Part shown: positions 34,243 to 41,749 of the stretch, piece after piece
Layout of the letters: the number at the start of each line of letters is the position of its first letter
Numbering within the stretch: the stretch's first letter is position 1
Assembly: GCF_004364635.1 (NCBI RefSeq)
Contig: NZ_SOAX01000001.1
Location: 638,864-702,863 of the forward strand
Length of the DNA: 64,000 nt
Reading direction: 5' to 3'
DNA from: Halospina denitrificans
GTDB taxonomy: Bacteria; Pseudomonadota; Gammaproteobacteria; Pseudomonadales; Oleiphilaceae
Translations under genes and position numbers: made by a program
The notes under the pieces: generated by a model
The model's database searches: none
What the model was told of the DNA's origin: nothing
Seen by the model: only the letters and a program-made list of their open reading frames with translations

Positions 34243-35355
34243 CTAGCCTCCAGCTTCATGTGACCACTTATAATACTGTTTGAGGTCATTAAACATACTG
34301 AATTGCAGGATGCGACGGTATTGAAGCTGGCCAACCACAATACCTGGTGCGATGCCCACGTGCTGAGCAAATTGCTTTATTGAAGTTCTGTTGGGCGAGC
34401 CTGCAGCAATGAACTTCTTGAGTTCAGCTTCTGGTATAAGTGTTTGCTGGGCAAAGGAATTCGCCTCTGCTTCTTTTGCCTCGTCCAGACCATTTCCGGA
34501 TTTGTTGTTCTGCTCGATAAATAGATCTTTCTTTCCGTGACGCACGATGTGGCCAGCTTCGTGGAAGAAGGTGAACCACAAATGGTCATTGGTCCTATAC
34601 CGCAAGCTTAATTGAATAACTGCTTTATCGGGTTTTATCCATCGTGTGGCACCGCTAACGGCTGTTTTCGGGAGTGCTGGGACAAATACGACCGCCACAC
34701 CTGCCGATGCGCATAGCTCCCGCATACGAGGGGCGAATTCGTCGGGTGGCAAATCCGTCAATGCCCGAATCTCATCCAGCGCCTTCCGGAACCGATTCTT
34801 GTCATACGGCTGGCATTCAACGGCAGCGGCCTGCAACTCCCCTTGTCGGAGCCATGCAGAAACAGCTTCTGGAAAAATCTCAAATTTCTCATTCTGTCGG
34901 TATGCAACGCTGAGATTTGGCCATACTTCTTCCCATTGGTCGACGCTGGCAATTCCGAAGAAGCGGAGAACCTCAATCAGCTGTGCTTTTTTGTCATTGT
35001 GCTTGGTAATCCATCCAAGCTTCGCCATCTGATTAACGGGTACTCGTTTGAGCCAGTCGAGATCTCTTTCCAGTTTTTCGGCTTCCGAGATTCGAGCCCT
35101 GATTGCCTGGTAATTACTTTCAAGATTCAGCCAATAGTCGGCAGGCATACCAATGGTACGCTCCAACTTAATCGCCGTTTCAGGCGAAATTGCTGACTTA
35201 CCCTTGAGAACTGAATTGATATGTTTGGGCGTCAGGCCCGTTCTGTGAGATAACTCCAACTGGCTCATGCCTCGTATCTCCAGTTCGGCACTCAAGACCT
35301 CTCCTGGGGATACAGCGTAATCCGGTTCGTACTGGTTTTTGACTGGATCACCCAT
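34243..35355 (-). CDS. HigA-type HTH fused to ImmA/IrrE metallopeptidase
   Basis: 370 residues. HTH about 18-75 (MSQLELSHRTGLTPKHINSV, HigA type). Zinc peptidase site HEAGH at about 263-267 (FFHEAGHIVRHG) with the downstream Glu in EAEANSFAQQ. Such proteins are antitoxins or repressors with a peptidase domain. No HigB toxin gene is seen in the 229 bp upstream or after it, so it is an orphan regulator or a self-contained unit. A 12-bp palindrome lies 25 bp upstream. Codon use is more A/T-rich than in the neighbours to the left, consistent with transfer. Confidence 0.85.
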   Translation of the reverse strand: MGDPVKNQYEPDYAVSPGEVLSAELEIRGMSQLELSHRTGLTPKHINSVLKGKSAISPETAIKLERTIGMPADYWLNLESNYQAIRARISEAEKLERDLDWLKRVPVNQMAKLGWITKHNDKKAQLIEVLRFFGIASVDQWEEVWPNLSVAYRQNEKFEIFPEAVSAWLRQGELQAAAVECQPYDKNRFRKALDEIRALTDLPPDEFAPRMRELCASAGVAVVFVPALPKTAVSGATRWIKPDKAVIQLSLRYRTNDHLWFTFFHEAGHIVRHGKKDLFIEQNNKSGNGLDEAKEAEANSFAQQTLIPEAELKKFIAAGSPNRTSIKQFAQHVGIAPGIVVGQLQYRRILQFSMFNDLKQYYKWSHEAGG

Positions 35356-35379
35356 GGGTATCCTCCACTGCTTTAATTT

Positions 35380-35391
35380 TTACGGCCGTAA
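35380..35391. promoter_or_regulatory. Palindrome, possible operator of the HigA-ImmA gene
   Basis: TTACGGCCGTAA, a perfect 12-bp palindrome 25 bp upstream of the HigA-ImmA start, where autorepression would be expected. The rest of 35392-35584 shows no gene. Confidence 0.45.
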
Positions 35392-35584
35392 TGGCATGCC
35401 AAGTCTTGGAAATTATTTACCTGACAGGTTAATAAAAACGCCGGTTTTGTCTAGGTGGTTTGGTTAGAAGGGCGAGGAGGTAAACCTTAGGGTCTGTCAC
35501 GCTTCTTTCAGTCTCTCTAGAGTATGTAGAAGCAGTGGGCTTGCCATTGAGGAGCTCTCACGTGTCTAGAATATCCGGGGCTCG

Positions 35585-35728
35585 CTAGTGGTCGGATTGA
35601 CTCAGGCGATAGAGGAACCGCTCCATGGCGTAGTACTGCAGCAGCTCCTGCAAAGGGCGTTTTTCTTCGCGAGATCGGTTCAGCAATCGTTGTCTAATGG
35701 AAGCGGCAATGTCCTTTTTGCCGGTCAT
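35585..35728 (-). pseudogene. Truncated AbiEii nucleotidyltransferase toxin
   Basis: 47 codons from the ATG at 35726-35728. LLNRSREEKRPLQELLQYYA and MERFLYRLSQSDH match the start of AbiEii toxins, which are normally near 300 residues with a nucleotidyltransferase domain. Here a stop follows at once, and no continuation was seen downstream. The ATGA overlap with the antitoxin gene is preserved. The toxin is dead unless the remnant has another use. Confidence 0.75.
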
Positions 35729-36345
35729 AAATGGGCCTCCAGATATGGGCGCATAACCTGTTCCACACGGCAAATGCGGGCATATTCCAGCAGTTTGGTG
35801 AGGTTGAACCTGTGGCGTTTGCGATAGAGCTGTAGCGCTTCCATCACCAGATCTGTTCCGAGCCGGTTTCGGAACTTAAAGCAGTCTGCGAGAGTCTTTT
35901 CCATGGAGTACACGCGAAGCCGCATACCGTCCACGGTGGTTTCTTCAATGCCAGCGGAGAAAGCCGGTTCTGAGAACCGGTATCCGGCTACGGGCGGGTA
36001 GTCGAGCCGGGGCAGCCGTGCCTCTCGCGGAACCGCCAGGTGGATCTCGTGAGGAATCTGGGTGGTCATCTCATGCCAGGCGAGGGCGGAGATGAGGCAA
36101 AGCACGCCCTGGGGGAACTGGGATGCCACCGCCACAAGATCCGGGTGAGTGATCGGTGGTAGCTCCACCAGCCGATAAAGGCCGCGGCTGATGGGCTCGA
36201 TCACCCCCTCGTCCCGCATCTTGTAGAGTTGATAACGGCTAATCCCGAGGCGCAGCGCTTCACTCATGCGCAGTTGGCCGCCGTGAGCGCGAAAGATCGC
36301 TTCCGGTGAAGAGTGCTTGGAAGGTGAGGGTGCGCGATCAGACAA
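35725..36345 (-). CDS. AbiEi-type antitoxin/regulator (type IV toxin-antitoxin)
   Basis: 206 residues. N-terminal winged HTH (LRMSEALRLGISRYQLYKMR and GVIEPISRGLYRL), then the AbiEi antigen-like domain with AVASQFPQGVLCLISALAWH and VYSMEKTLADCFKFRNRLG. AbiEi represses its own operon and counters AbiEii. The toxin partner is truncated. The TTG start at 36343-36345 lies within the left arm of a large palindrome; a shorter start would cut into the HTH. Confidence 0.82.
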   Translation of the reverse strand: MSDRAPSPSKHSSPEAIFRAHGGQLRMSEALRLGISRYQLYKMRDEGVIEPISRGLYRLVELPPITHPDLVAVASQFPQGVLCLISALAWHEMTTQIPHEIHLAVPREARLPRLDYPPVAGYRFSEPAFSAGIEETTVDGMRLRVYSMEKTLADCFKFRNRLGTDLVMEALQLYRKRHRFNLTKLLEYARICRVEQVMRPYLEAHL

Positions 36346-36383
36346 ACTGTCACCATTTACTGATAAGTGGTGACAGTTTGTCT
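36340..36383. promoter_or_regulatory. AbiEi operator-like palindrome
   Basis: 16-bp perfect arms AGACAAACTGTCACCA (36340-36355) and TGGTGACAGTTTGTCT (36368-36383), 12-bp spacer. It overlaps the start codon of the AbiEi gene, the place where AbiEi proteins bind inverted repeats to repress transcription. Confidence 0.7.
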
Positions 36384-36477
36384 GGTCAAGCGTGGTGAAT
36401 CAAGCGGTCTCGCCAGTGTTGCATTTTTGCATGGAGGGTGGGAACTTGATGCTCAGGTCCTCTACCGAGCGCTTCCC

Positions 36478-36533
36478 GGCCTGCTCAAGCACCTGCGTCC
36501 CGAACTGGAGCTGTCATGAGCAACATCAGTAAC
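36478..36533 (+). repeat. Direct repeat flanking an insertion, copy 2
   Basis: Matches 33160-33215 at 53 of 56 positions. It contains a vestige of the HAD gene's last codons and the true start of the CinA-like gene. It shows that the HAD and CinA-like genes were once adjacent. Confidence 0.8.
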
Positions 36534-37271
36534 CCCGCCGGCTTTGGCGCTCTGATCATCGGCGATGAAATGCTCTCCGGAAAACGCAGTGACCGCCACA
36601 TGGCCGAGCTGATCAAGTACCTGGAGGCGAGGGGCCTGGAGCTGGACTGGTCCTGCTACGTGGGCGACCAGCCCGAGCGCCTGACCCGAACCCTGGCAGG
36701 GACCATGGCGCAGAACGACGTGGTGTTCAGTTTCGGCGGCATTGGCGGAACCCCCGATGACCGCACCCGCCAGTGCGCCGCCGCGGCCGCCGGGCTTGAG
36801 ATTGAAGAGCATCCGGCGGGCCTGGAACTCATCCGCAGCCAGTTTGGCGACGACCTCACCCCCGAGCGCCGCCGCATGATCCAGTTCCCGGCCGGCGCCT
36901 CACTCATCCCCAACCCCGTCAACCAGGTGCCCGGCTTCACCCTGGGCCACCACCACTTCGTTCCCGGCTTCCCGAACATGGCCTGGCCCATGGTCGAATG
37001 GGTGCTGGACCATCACTACGGCCACCTGAACGCCATCGGTGAACGCAAAGAGCGCACCATCACCGTCCATGGCCTGCGCGAGAGTCATGCGATTCCCATG
37101 ATGGAAGCGCTCATGGCCGATTACCCGGAGGTTCGCCTGTCCTGCCTGCCGCGCTGGTGCCCGCCGGACTATGAGCTTGAGTTCGGCGTACGCGGCCCGA
37201 ATGACCAGGTGGACGAGGTGCTCAGCCAGCTCAAGGCCCAGCTGGACAAGGCCGGGCACCGCTGGGAATAG
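36516..37271 (+). CDS. CinA-like molybdopterin-binding domain protein
   Basis: 251 residues. ALIIGDEMLSGKRSD at the start and FSFGGIGGTPDDRTR (about 70-84) are the MoCF-biosynthesis/CinA N-domain motifs. The C-terminal nicotinamide-deamidase domain of full CinA is absent. Role unclear; annotated elsewhere as competence/damage-inducible protein A. Probably formed an operon with the HAD gene before the insertion. Confidence 0.88.
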   Translation: MSNISNPAGFGALIIGDEMLSGKRSDRHMAELIKYLEARGLELDWSCYVGDQPERLTRTLAGTMAQNDVVFSFGGIGGTPDDRTRQCAAAAAGLEIEEHPAGLELIRSQFGDDLTPERRRMIQFPAGASLIPNPVNQVPGFTLGHHHFVPGFPNMAWPMVEWVLDHHYGHLNAIGERKERTITVHGLRESHAIPMMEALMADYPEVRLSCLPRWCPPDYELEFGVRGPNDQVDEVLSQLKAQLDKAGHRWE

Positions 37272-37296
37272 GGAATAGCCAGGCCCAGCCTCGGTA

Positions 37297-37644
37297 TCAG
37301 GTAAAGCCGATCCGCGTGCCGTTGGCCATCATTTCCGCCTGGGTTGGCGCCTGGCCTTCAACACCAATCATCTCGTCACCGCACTGGTCACTCCAGGTCA
37401 GTACGCCGTGCTTCAGGCCAATGCTGGCAAGCAGTTCGCGCAGCTTACCCGTGCCGTGAAACGTGAGTGTCCGGCCCTGATCGTCACTGAGCTGCGTTGT
37501 GTTGTTTTCACTATCGTGGATGCGCACGGTGTAGATGCCATCCATGGACTGTACTTCGACCAGGGGCGACAGGCCCTGGTGGATCGCATGGGAGAGCTGC
37601 TTCAGGGTGGCGTGATCGCTGAGGTGGTAGGCTTGGATTGACAT
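37297..37644 (-). CDS. DUF6482-like protein
   Basis: 115 residues, soluble. SIQAYHLSDHATLKQLSHAI and the C-terminal DEMIGVEGQAPTQAEM resemble small DUF6482 proteins of pseudomonads. No known function and no catalytic motif. Confidence 0.65.
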   Translation of the reverse strand: MSIQAYHLSDHATLKQLSHAIHQGLSPLVEVQSMDGIYTVRIHDSENNTTQLSDDQGRTLTFHGTGKLRELLASIGLKHGVLTWSDQCGDEMIGVEGQAPTQAEMMANGTRIGFT

Positions 37645-37750
37645 GGCGGTGCCTCTCTTCTGGGGTGCCTTCGTTAAGAGTATGACTAGCTCTGTTGTCT
37701 GGCAATTACTGATTACAGCAACAGCTGGATCAGTGGGAGGCGAGGCAGTT

Positions 37751-39052
37751 CTATCCGAAGCTTACGCGGTACTGTTGGGGCAACAACGCAGCGTATTGTT
37801 CAATGGCGCCGGGGAGGACAAACAGCTTTGGCTGGTCACCAAACTGGTACACGCGGTAGAGGCGATACTCGTCCGAGTAATCATTGGAAAAGGCCCGTTC
37901 GTTTTCACTGATGTAGAAGGGCTGGTACTTTCCGGATTGGGTTGTTTTGACCTCGAGAAAGAGAGGATGCTCGCTGATGGGATCAAACGAAAGGATGTCG
38001 TAGCCAAGGCCGTCGCCGTTATCCCTGCTGGCCCAACTGATTTCCCGTGCGAGATCCTGTCGCCCAGCCTGGGTTAGGCGGTATTGCTCGAAGTCGATAA
38101 CGAAGGATTCACCACGCTCACCGAGCTTACGGTTGCGTTGCTCTCTCTCTGAAAAGTTGAGATTTCGAGCGAGGTATTGCCGCTGGGGTTCCCTGACCTG
38201 CGGCAGTTGCTCCGGAAGATCCGGGTCAAGAACTTTCTCCCAATTGATGACGCCCGGAGTGCTCGGAGTTGTCTCCGCAGGGGTGGAAAGATCAGTCAGG
38301 TCTCCAGGCCGAGCAGCAATGTGGGCAAGAACGGCTCGCTTGAGTTGGGCCTGATAATTTGATGCAGGCTTGTAGCCCGGAATGTAGGGGAGTCCGAGTT
38401 CGACGAGGATTGCGCTGATGTTCTGGTGCTTGTACTCAATGGAACTATCACTGCGACCGTTCAGACGCTGCTTTAGCGCCTCTCGATGTTTTTTCTTGCT
38501 GTATTGCTCCCCGGCGAGCTGCTTATGAAGCATGTCCAGATAGTCAGCCACAGTAAACTCGCACTCCAGCCAATCCCAGCCATTGCCCTGGCGCAGTATC
38601 TTTGCACGGGCTTGATCATCCAGGTTGGTGAGCAGTGCTTCTCTGAGTAGCTCGCGGACATACTGGTTCTGCAAAAGCTCAAAGAGTTCGTCATCAAGAT
38701 ATGCGTAGAGGATGTGCTCCTCGATAGCGCCCGGGCCACCTACCGTGCTGAGCTGGCCATATTGCTCTGATTTCCCGGGCCTAACCTGATGGTGCCAGAA
38801 TCCCTCACTTCGTAAGTGGAAAAAGGGCAGGTGTGGGTTAGGGCGATCATTGGATGTTCCCAGTTCCTTGAGGCGCTCGATAAATCGGGTCTTGAGCTGT
38901 TCAGAAAACGGGATGTGGTTACTGGCTATGTCGCCGGATGCAATCAGGTCGATGACCACCGTCAGCATCGCGACTTTGTGAGGACTCTTATGGCCCCCAG
39001 CGCTGTTAGCTCGGAGTTGGGAGAACCTGCGTTCGTAATCAAGCAGGCTCAT
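37751..39052 (-). CDS. DUF3883 restriction-like nuclease
   Basis: 433 residues from the ATG at 39050-39052 (MSLLDYERRFSQLRAN). The N-terminal part (SPHKVAMLTVVIDLIASGDI, LPFFHLRSEGFWH) resembles the sulfur-binding-like module seen in McrA-type endonucleases. The C-terminal domain (about 320-433) is DUF3883: GERGESFVIDFEQ, DNGDGLGYDILSFD and LFLEVKTTQSG, with the D...E-x-K pattern of a PD-(D/E)xK nuclease. It overlaps the upstream methyltransferase gene by 14 bp. A DNA-cleaving defence protein is the best inference. Confidence 0.8.
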   Translation of the reverse strand: MSLLDYERRFSQLRANSAGGHKSPHKVAMLTVVIDLIASGDIASNHIPFSEQLKTRFIERLKELGTSNDRPNPHLPFFHLRSEGFWHHQVRPGKSEQYGQLSTVGGPGAIEEHILYAYLDDELFELLQNQYVRELLREALLTNLDDQARAKILRQGNGWDWLECEFTVADYLDMLHKQLAGEQYSKKKHREALKQRLNGRSDSSIEYKHQNISAILVELGLPYIPGYKPASNYQAQLKRAVLAHIAARPGDLTDLSTPAETTPSTPGVINWEKVLDPDLPEQLPQVREPQRQYLARNLNFSEREQRNRKLGERGESFVIDFEQYRLTQAGRQDLAREISWASRDNGDGLGYDILSFDPISEHPLFLEVKTTQSGKYQPFYISENERAFSNDYSDEYRLYRVYQFGDQPKLFVLPGAIEQYAALLPQQYRVSFG

Positions 39053-39659
39053 GGCGTGCTCCCGTCTTAACGGTCGTGAATACCAGGGTCTCCCATGACA
39101 CAGCATCGCGACCCAGCTGGTCACTTTGGGGGGAATCATCGACAGCCATTGGCGTCAGCCCCTCATCATTGGCTAGCGTTTCGAGCTCGCTTCGACTGGT
39201 TTCATAGAAGGTTCTCTCATCATCCCCAGGCCCATGACGCAACGTAATTACGATGATGCCCCCTGGCTCAATGAGTTCAGACAATGTATTCAGAGCCTCC
39301 CCTTGTTGGTTGGGAGGCAGGTGCATCCAAACGGCAGAAACAAGAATGAGCCGGAAGCGATGACCACAAGCTTTGACCTCTTCGAGTTCGGGGAGCCTGT
39401 CATTGAGCCACTGAAGCGGGAGTTCCGCAGTTGATCTTTCGGCAAGCTCCCTAAGCGCCTCTGCAGGCTCCACAGCAAGAACTGACCAACCGCGCTTTGC
39501 TAGCGCTCCTGCATCCCGGCCACTGCCTGCTCCTATGTCCAGTGCGTATCCGGGATCTTCCGGCAAGTAGTGGAGCCAAGCGTCATGCACCTCTTCAAAT
39601 GCCAGCTGTTGGTATTGATCGAAGAACGCTTTTGCTCTTTGGGAGTAGGGATCGGGCAT
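39039..39659 (-). CDS. Class I SAM-dependent methyltransferase paired with the DUF3883 nuclease
   Basis: 206 residues. YALDIGAGSGRDAGALAKRG is motif I; RLILVSAVWMHLPP and GGIIVITLRHGP follow. It has no DNA-methylase catalytic motif (no NPPY or PCQ), so the substrate is probably a small molecule or protein. Translationally overlaps the nuclease gene. Confidence 0.82.
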   Translation of the reverse strand: MPDPYSQRAKAFFDQYQQLAFEEVHDAWLHYLPEDPGYALDIGAGSGRDAGALAKRGWSVLAVEPAEALRELAERSTAELPLQWLNDRLPELEEVKACGHRFRLILVSAVWMHLPPNQQGEALNTLSELIEPGGIIVITLRHGPGDDERTFYETSRSELETLANDEGLTPMAVDDSPQSDQLGRDAVSWETLVFTTVKTGARHEPA

Positions 39660-39722
39660 CGGCCGACTCGGTTCTGCTTTACTGCCAGGTTAGCAGAACG
39701 ATGTTTGCATGGTTAATGGGTT

Positions 39723-40202
39723 TTGACCTGCTCCCTGGCGGCGTTTGTGAGTAACCACGCCGATGAGATCAAAGCGCTGTTCGAGCAGGTCCTTCTGGTG
39801 TGTCAGGAGCAAGGTCTTCTGGGCAACGAACTGTGGCAAGCCATCGACGGCTGCAAGATGGGGGCTGATGCGGCCAAGGAATGGTTCGGCACCTTTAATG
39901 AACTGGGCGCTAAGCGCGACAAGTTGCGCCGACTGATCCGTTACCGACTCCAGGAGCATCGCCAGCGCGATGAGGTCACGACAGAGCCCGAACTGGACCA
40001 GGAGATCCGGGAGGCCAATACCATCCTGTCGCTGGACGAGGCCAAGAATAAGAACGTGCAGGGCCTGTGGCAGCTATGCTGCCTGGTGCATAACGTTCAG
40101 AAGGTGGCCAACTACACGAGCGGTCGGTCGCATGAGGAGACAAGGCCAAAAGGCACCGGCAGAGGGCGGTCAAAACAGAACCTGAAATGGTCTTGCGGGT
40201 GA
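39723..40202 (+). pseudogene. IS1182-family transposase remnant
   Basis: About 160 codons. VLLVCQEQGLLGNELWQAID, GCKMGADAAKEW and TFNELGAKRDKLRRLIRYRL match the first half of IS1182-type transposases. The text then jumps to the C-terminal end QGLWQLCCLVHNVQKVANY, so the catalytic middle is missing. No terminal inverted repeats were found. Inactive leftover in the accessory region. The 127 bp after it hold no gene. Confidence 0.75.
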
Positions 40203-40329
40203 AATATAATCGGATCTGGTAACCGGAAGGTATTCGGACAGTAGATGAATTGGTGAAACCAACACACGAAGAGGCTGTGGTGTAAGGCCCGGAAGCGGGT
40301 TTTCTACAGTTTGATTGCGAGGAGGCAGT

Positions 40330-40695
40330 ATGCCACGAGTGACAAAGTCAATGGTCAATCGCGTCATTGATACGATTTCCGCGATCTCAAAATCGCCTGA
40401 AGTGATCTATTACAACATTGGAATTACTGACAACCCCAGACGTCGACGAGTTCCGTATGCTTCTTTGCCTCCGCATTATAAACACTTTGTTGTACTTGAG
40501 GTGGGACTGACCGCTAGAGAAGCACTGGCATTGGAGAAGAGAGTTTTTGAGGGGCTGCAGAACGATGCAAGACGATCGTCATGGCAAAAGTACGCCCCAG
40601 TAAGAAGGGATGCCCCTTACAGACCTAGCCTCGGTGGAAAGTCCAGGGAAAATGGAGCGGCTTACTTTTTCTACATGTCATGGCGAAGCGAGTAG
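40330..40695 (+). CDS. Small GIY-YIG-like protein
   Basis: 121 residues from the ATG at 40330, with GGAGG five bases upstream. VIYYNIGITDNPRRRRVPYA resembles the GIY-YIG strand and Arg region, and LTAREALALEKRVFEGLQND the following helix with Glu. A minimal nuclease-like fold is inferred. A/T-rich compared with the genome. The next gene also carries a GIY-YIG domain and starts 28 bp later. Confidence 0.6.
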   Translation: MPRVTKSMVNRVIDTISAISKSPEVIYYNIGITDNPRRRRVPYASLPPHYKHFVVLEVGLTAREALALEKRVFEGLQNDARRSSWQKYAPVRRDAPYRPSLGGKSRENGAAYFFYMSWRSE

Positions 40696-40723
40696 CGTCA
40701 CTAATAATAAAGTATGCAGCAAG

Positions 40724-41527
40724 ATGACTGATGTAATCTGGAAGCGCGTGTATCAGTGCGCGCAAGAACTGACGAGCAAGGGAGTGACACCTTTTACAAG
40801 GGGTGATCTGATTCGTTGCGTGCAGCGCGATGATCCCGACTGCAGTCCAGACTCAATAAATCCCATCATTCAGGGAATGACAGACAACCTCCGGGGCGGA
40901 GCGCCTGGAGCGGTTGGTAAGAATCTACTGCACAGTCTCAGCAGAGGACATTTCGTTTTGAACGAGGCTGTTCCCCGCTCTCCAGAAAAGCCCCAAGCGA
41001 AGATTCCGGCTCGCCCAACGGCTCGTGAGGTGGAGGGCGAGAAGAGGCAGTCGGCTGGACTTGGCCATGAGATTCTTGAAATAGGTGGGTACGATTTTAA
41101 GTATATCTGCGAGATTGAGCCGGAGCGCAACGATGATGGGACTGTCAGGATGTTGGCTCCGCAGGATCGTTATGAAAATACCGGATACCTTACCTTGAAT
41201 AGGTACGGAGCGGGGCCCTTCTGTAAGTTTAAAATCCCATGGAATATATCCAAATGTGGGGTCTATGCCCTCGTGGTGGATGAACAGATCCACTACGTTG
41301 GGGAAACCGAAAATCTGAGCAACCGGTTTAACATGGGCTATGGGAACATCTCTCCGAGAAACTGCTTTGCAGGTGGGCAAGAGACAAACTGCAGAATAAA
41401 TAGCCTCATCTTCGATAAGCTCAGTGAAGGCTGCAGAGTCACTCTTTGGTTCCATACGACAGACGAATACAAGAAAGTGGAGTCCGCTCTTAGAGAGATA
41501 GGGGCATTCGGTTGGAATCGGGTATAA
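40724..41527 (+). CDS. GIY-YIG nuclease with DUF7669-like N-terminal domain
   Basis: 267 residues from the ATG at 40724. N-terminal helical domain (WKRVYQCAQELTSKGVTPFT to HSLSRGHFVL) resembles DUF7669, a DNA-binding-like module found beside nucleases. The C-terminal GIY-YIG domain begins GVYALVVDEQIHYVGETENL (about 179) with Asn-Arg-Phe following. Likely a defence or selfish nuclease. No weak methylase partner was seen. Confidence 0.75.
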   Translation: MTDVIWKRVYQCAQELTSKGVTPFTRGDLIRCVQRDDPDCSPDSINPIIQGMTDNLRGGAPGAVGKNLLHSLSRGHFVLNEAVPRSPEKPQAKIPARPTAREVEGEKRQSAGLGHEILEIGGYDFKYICEIEPERNDDGTVRMLAPQDRYENTGYLTLNRYGAGPFCKFKIPWNISKCGVYALVVDEQIHYVGETENLSNRFNMGYGNISPRNCFAGGQETNCRINSLIFDKLSEGCRVTLWFHTTDEYKKVESALREIGAFGWNRV

Positions 41528-41557
41528 GAAGGCGCCCGTTACCTTACGGTACCACTG

Positions 41558-41577
41558 ATGGTTTAGGCATAAACCAT
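41558..41577. repeat. Inverted repeat ahead of the Wadjet operon
   Basis: ATGGTTTAGGCATAAACCAT: 8-bp arms and a 4-bp centre, 30 bp after the GIY-YIG gene and 172 bp before jetA. No T-run follows. Possible operator in the jet promoter region (41528-41749), which otherwise shows no gene. Confidence 0.4.
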
Positions 41578-41749
41578 AGACGCGATACTTTGCATTGCTT
41601 CCTAGTGAAAATCGATCGCTAAGACCGACACCTTTACCCTATCAGTGGTGAGAGAGTATCCGACTGCTTTAGCAACAAAAAAAGCAGGGTCTACACTAAA
41701 GTGGGCAAGTGACCTGCTTGCTGTCACCACAACCAAATGGAGATTGATT

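Noticed and set aside
37751-39659. Classical restriction-modification pair
   Set aside because: The methyltransferase has no DNA-methylase catalytic motif.
39723-40202. Intact insertion sequence
   Set aside because: The transposase lacks its catalytic middle and no terminal repeats were found.
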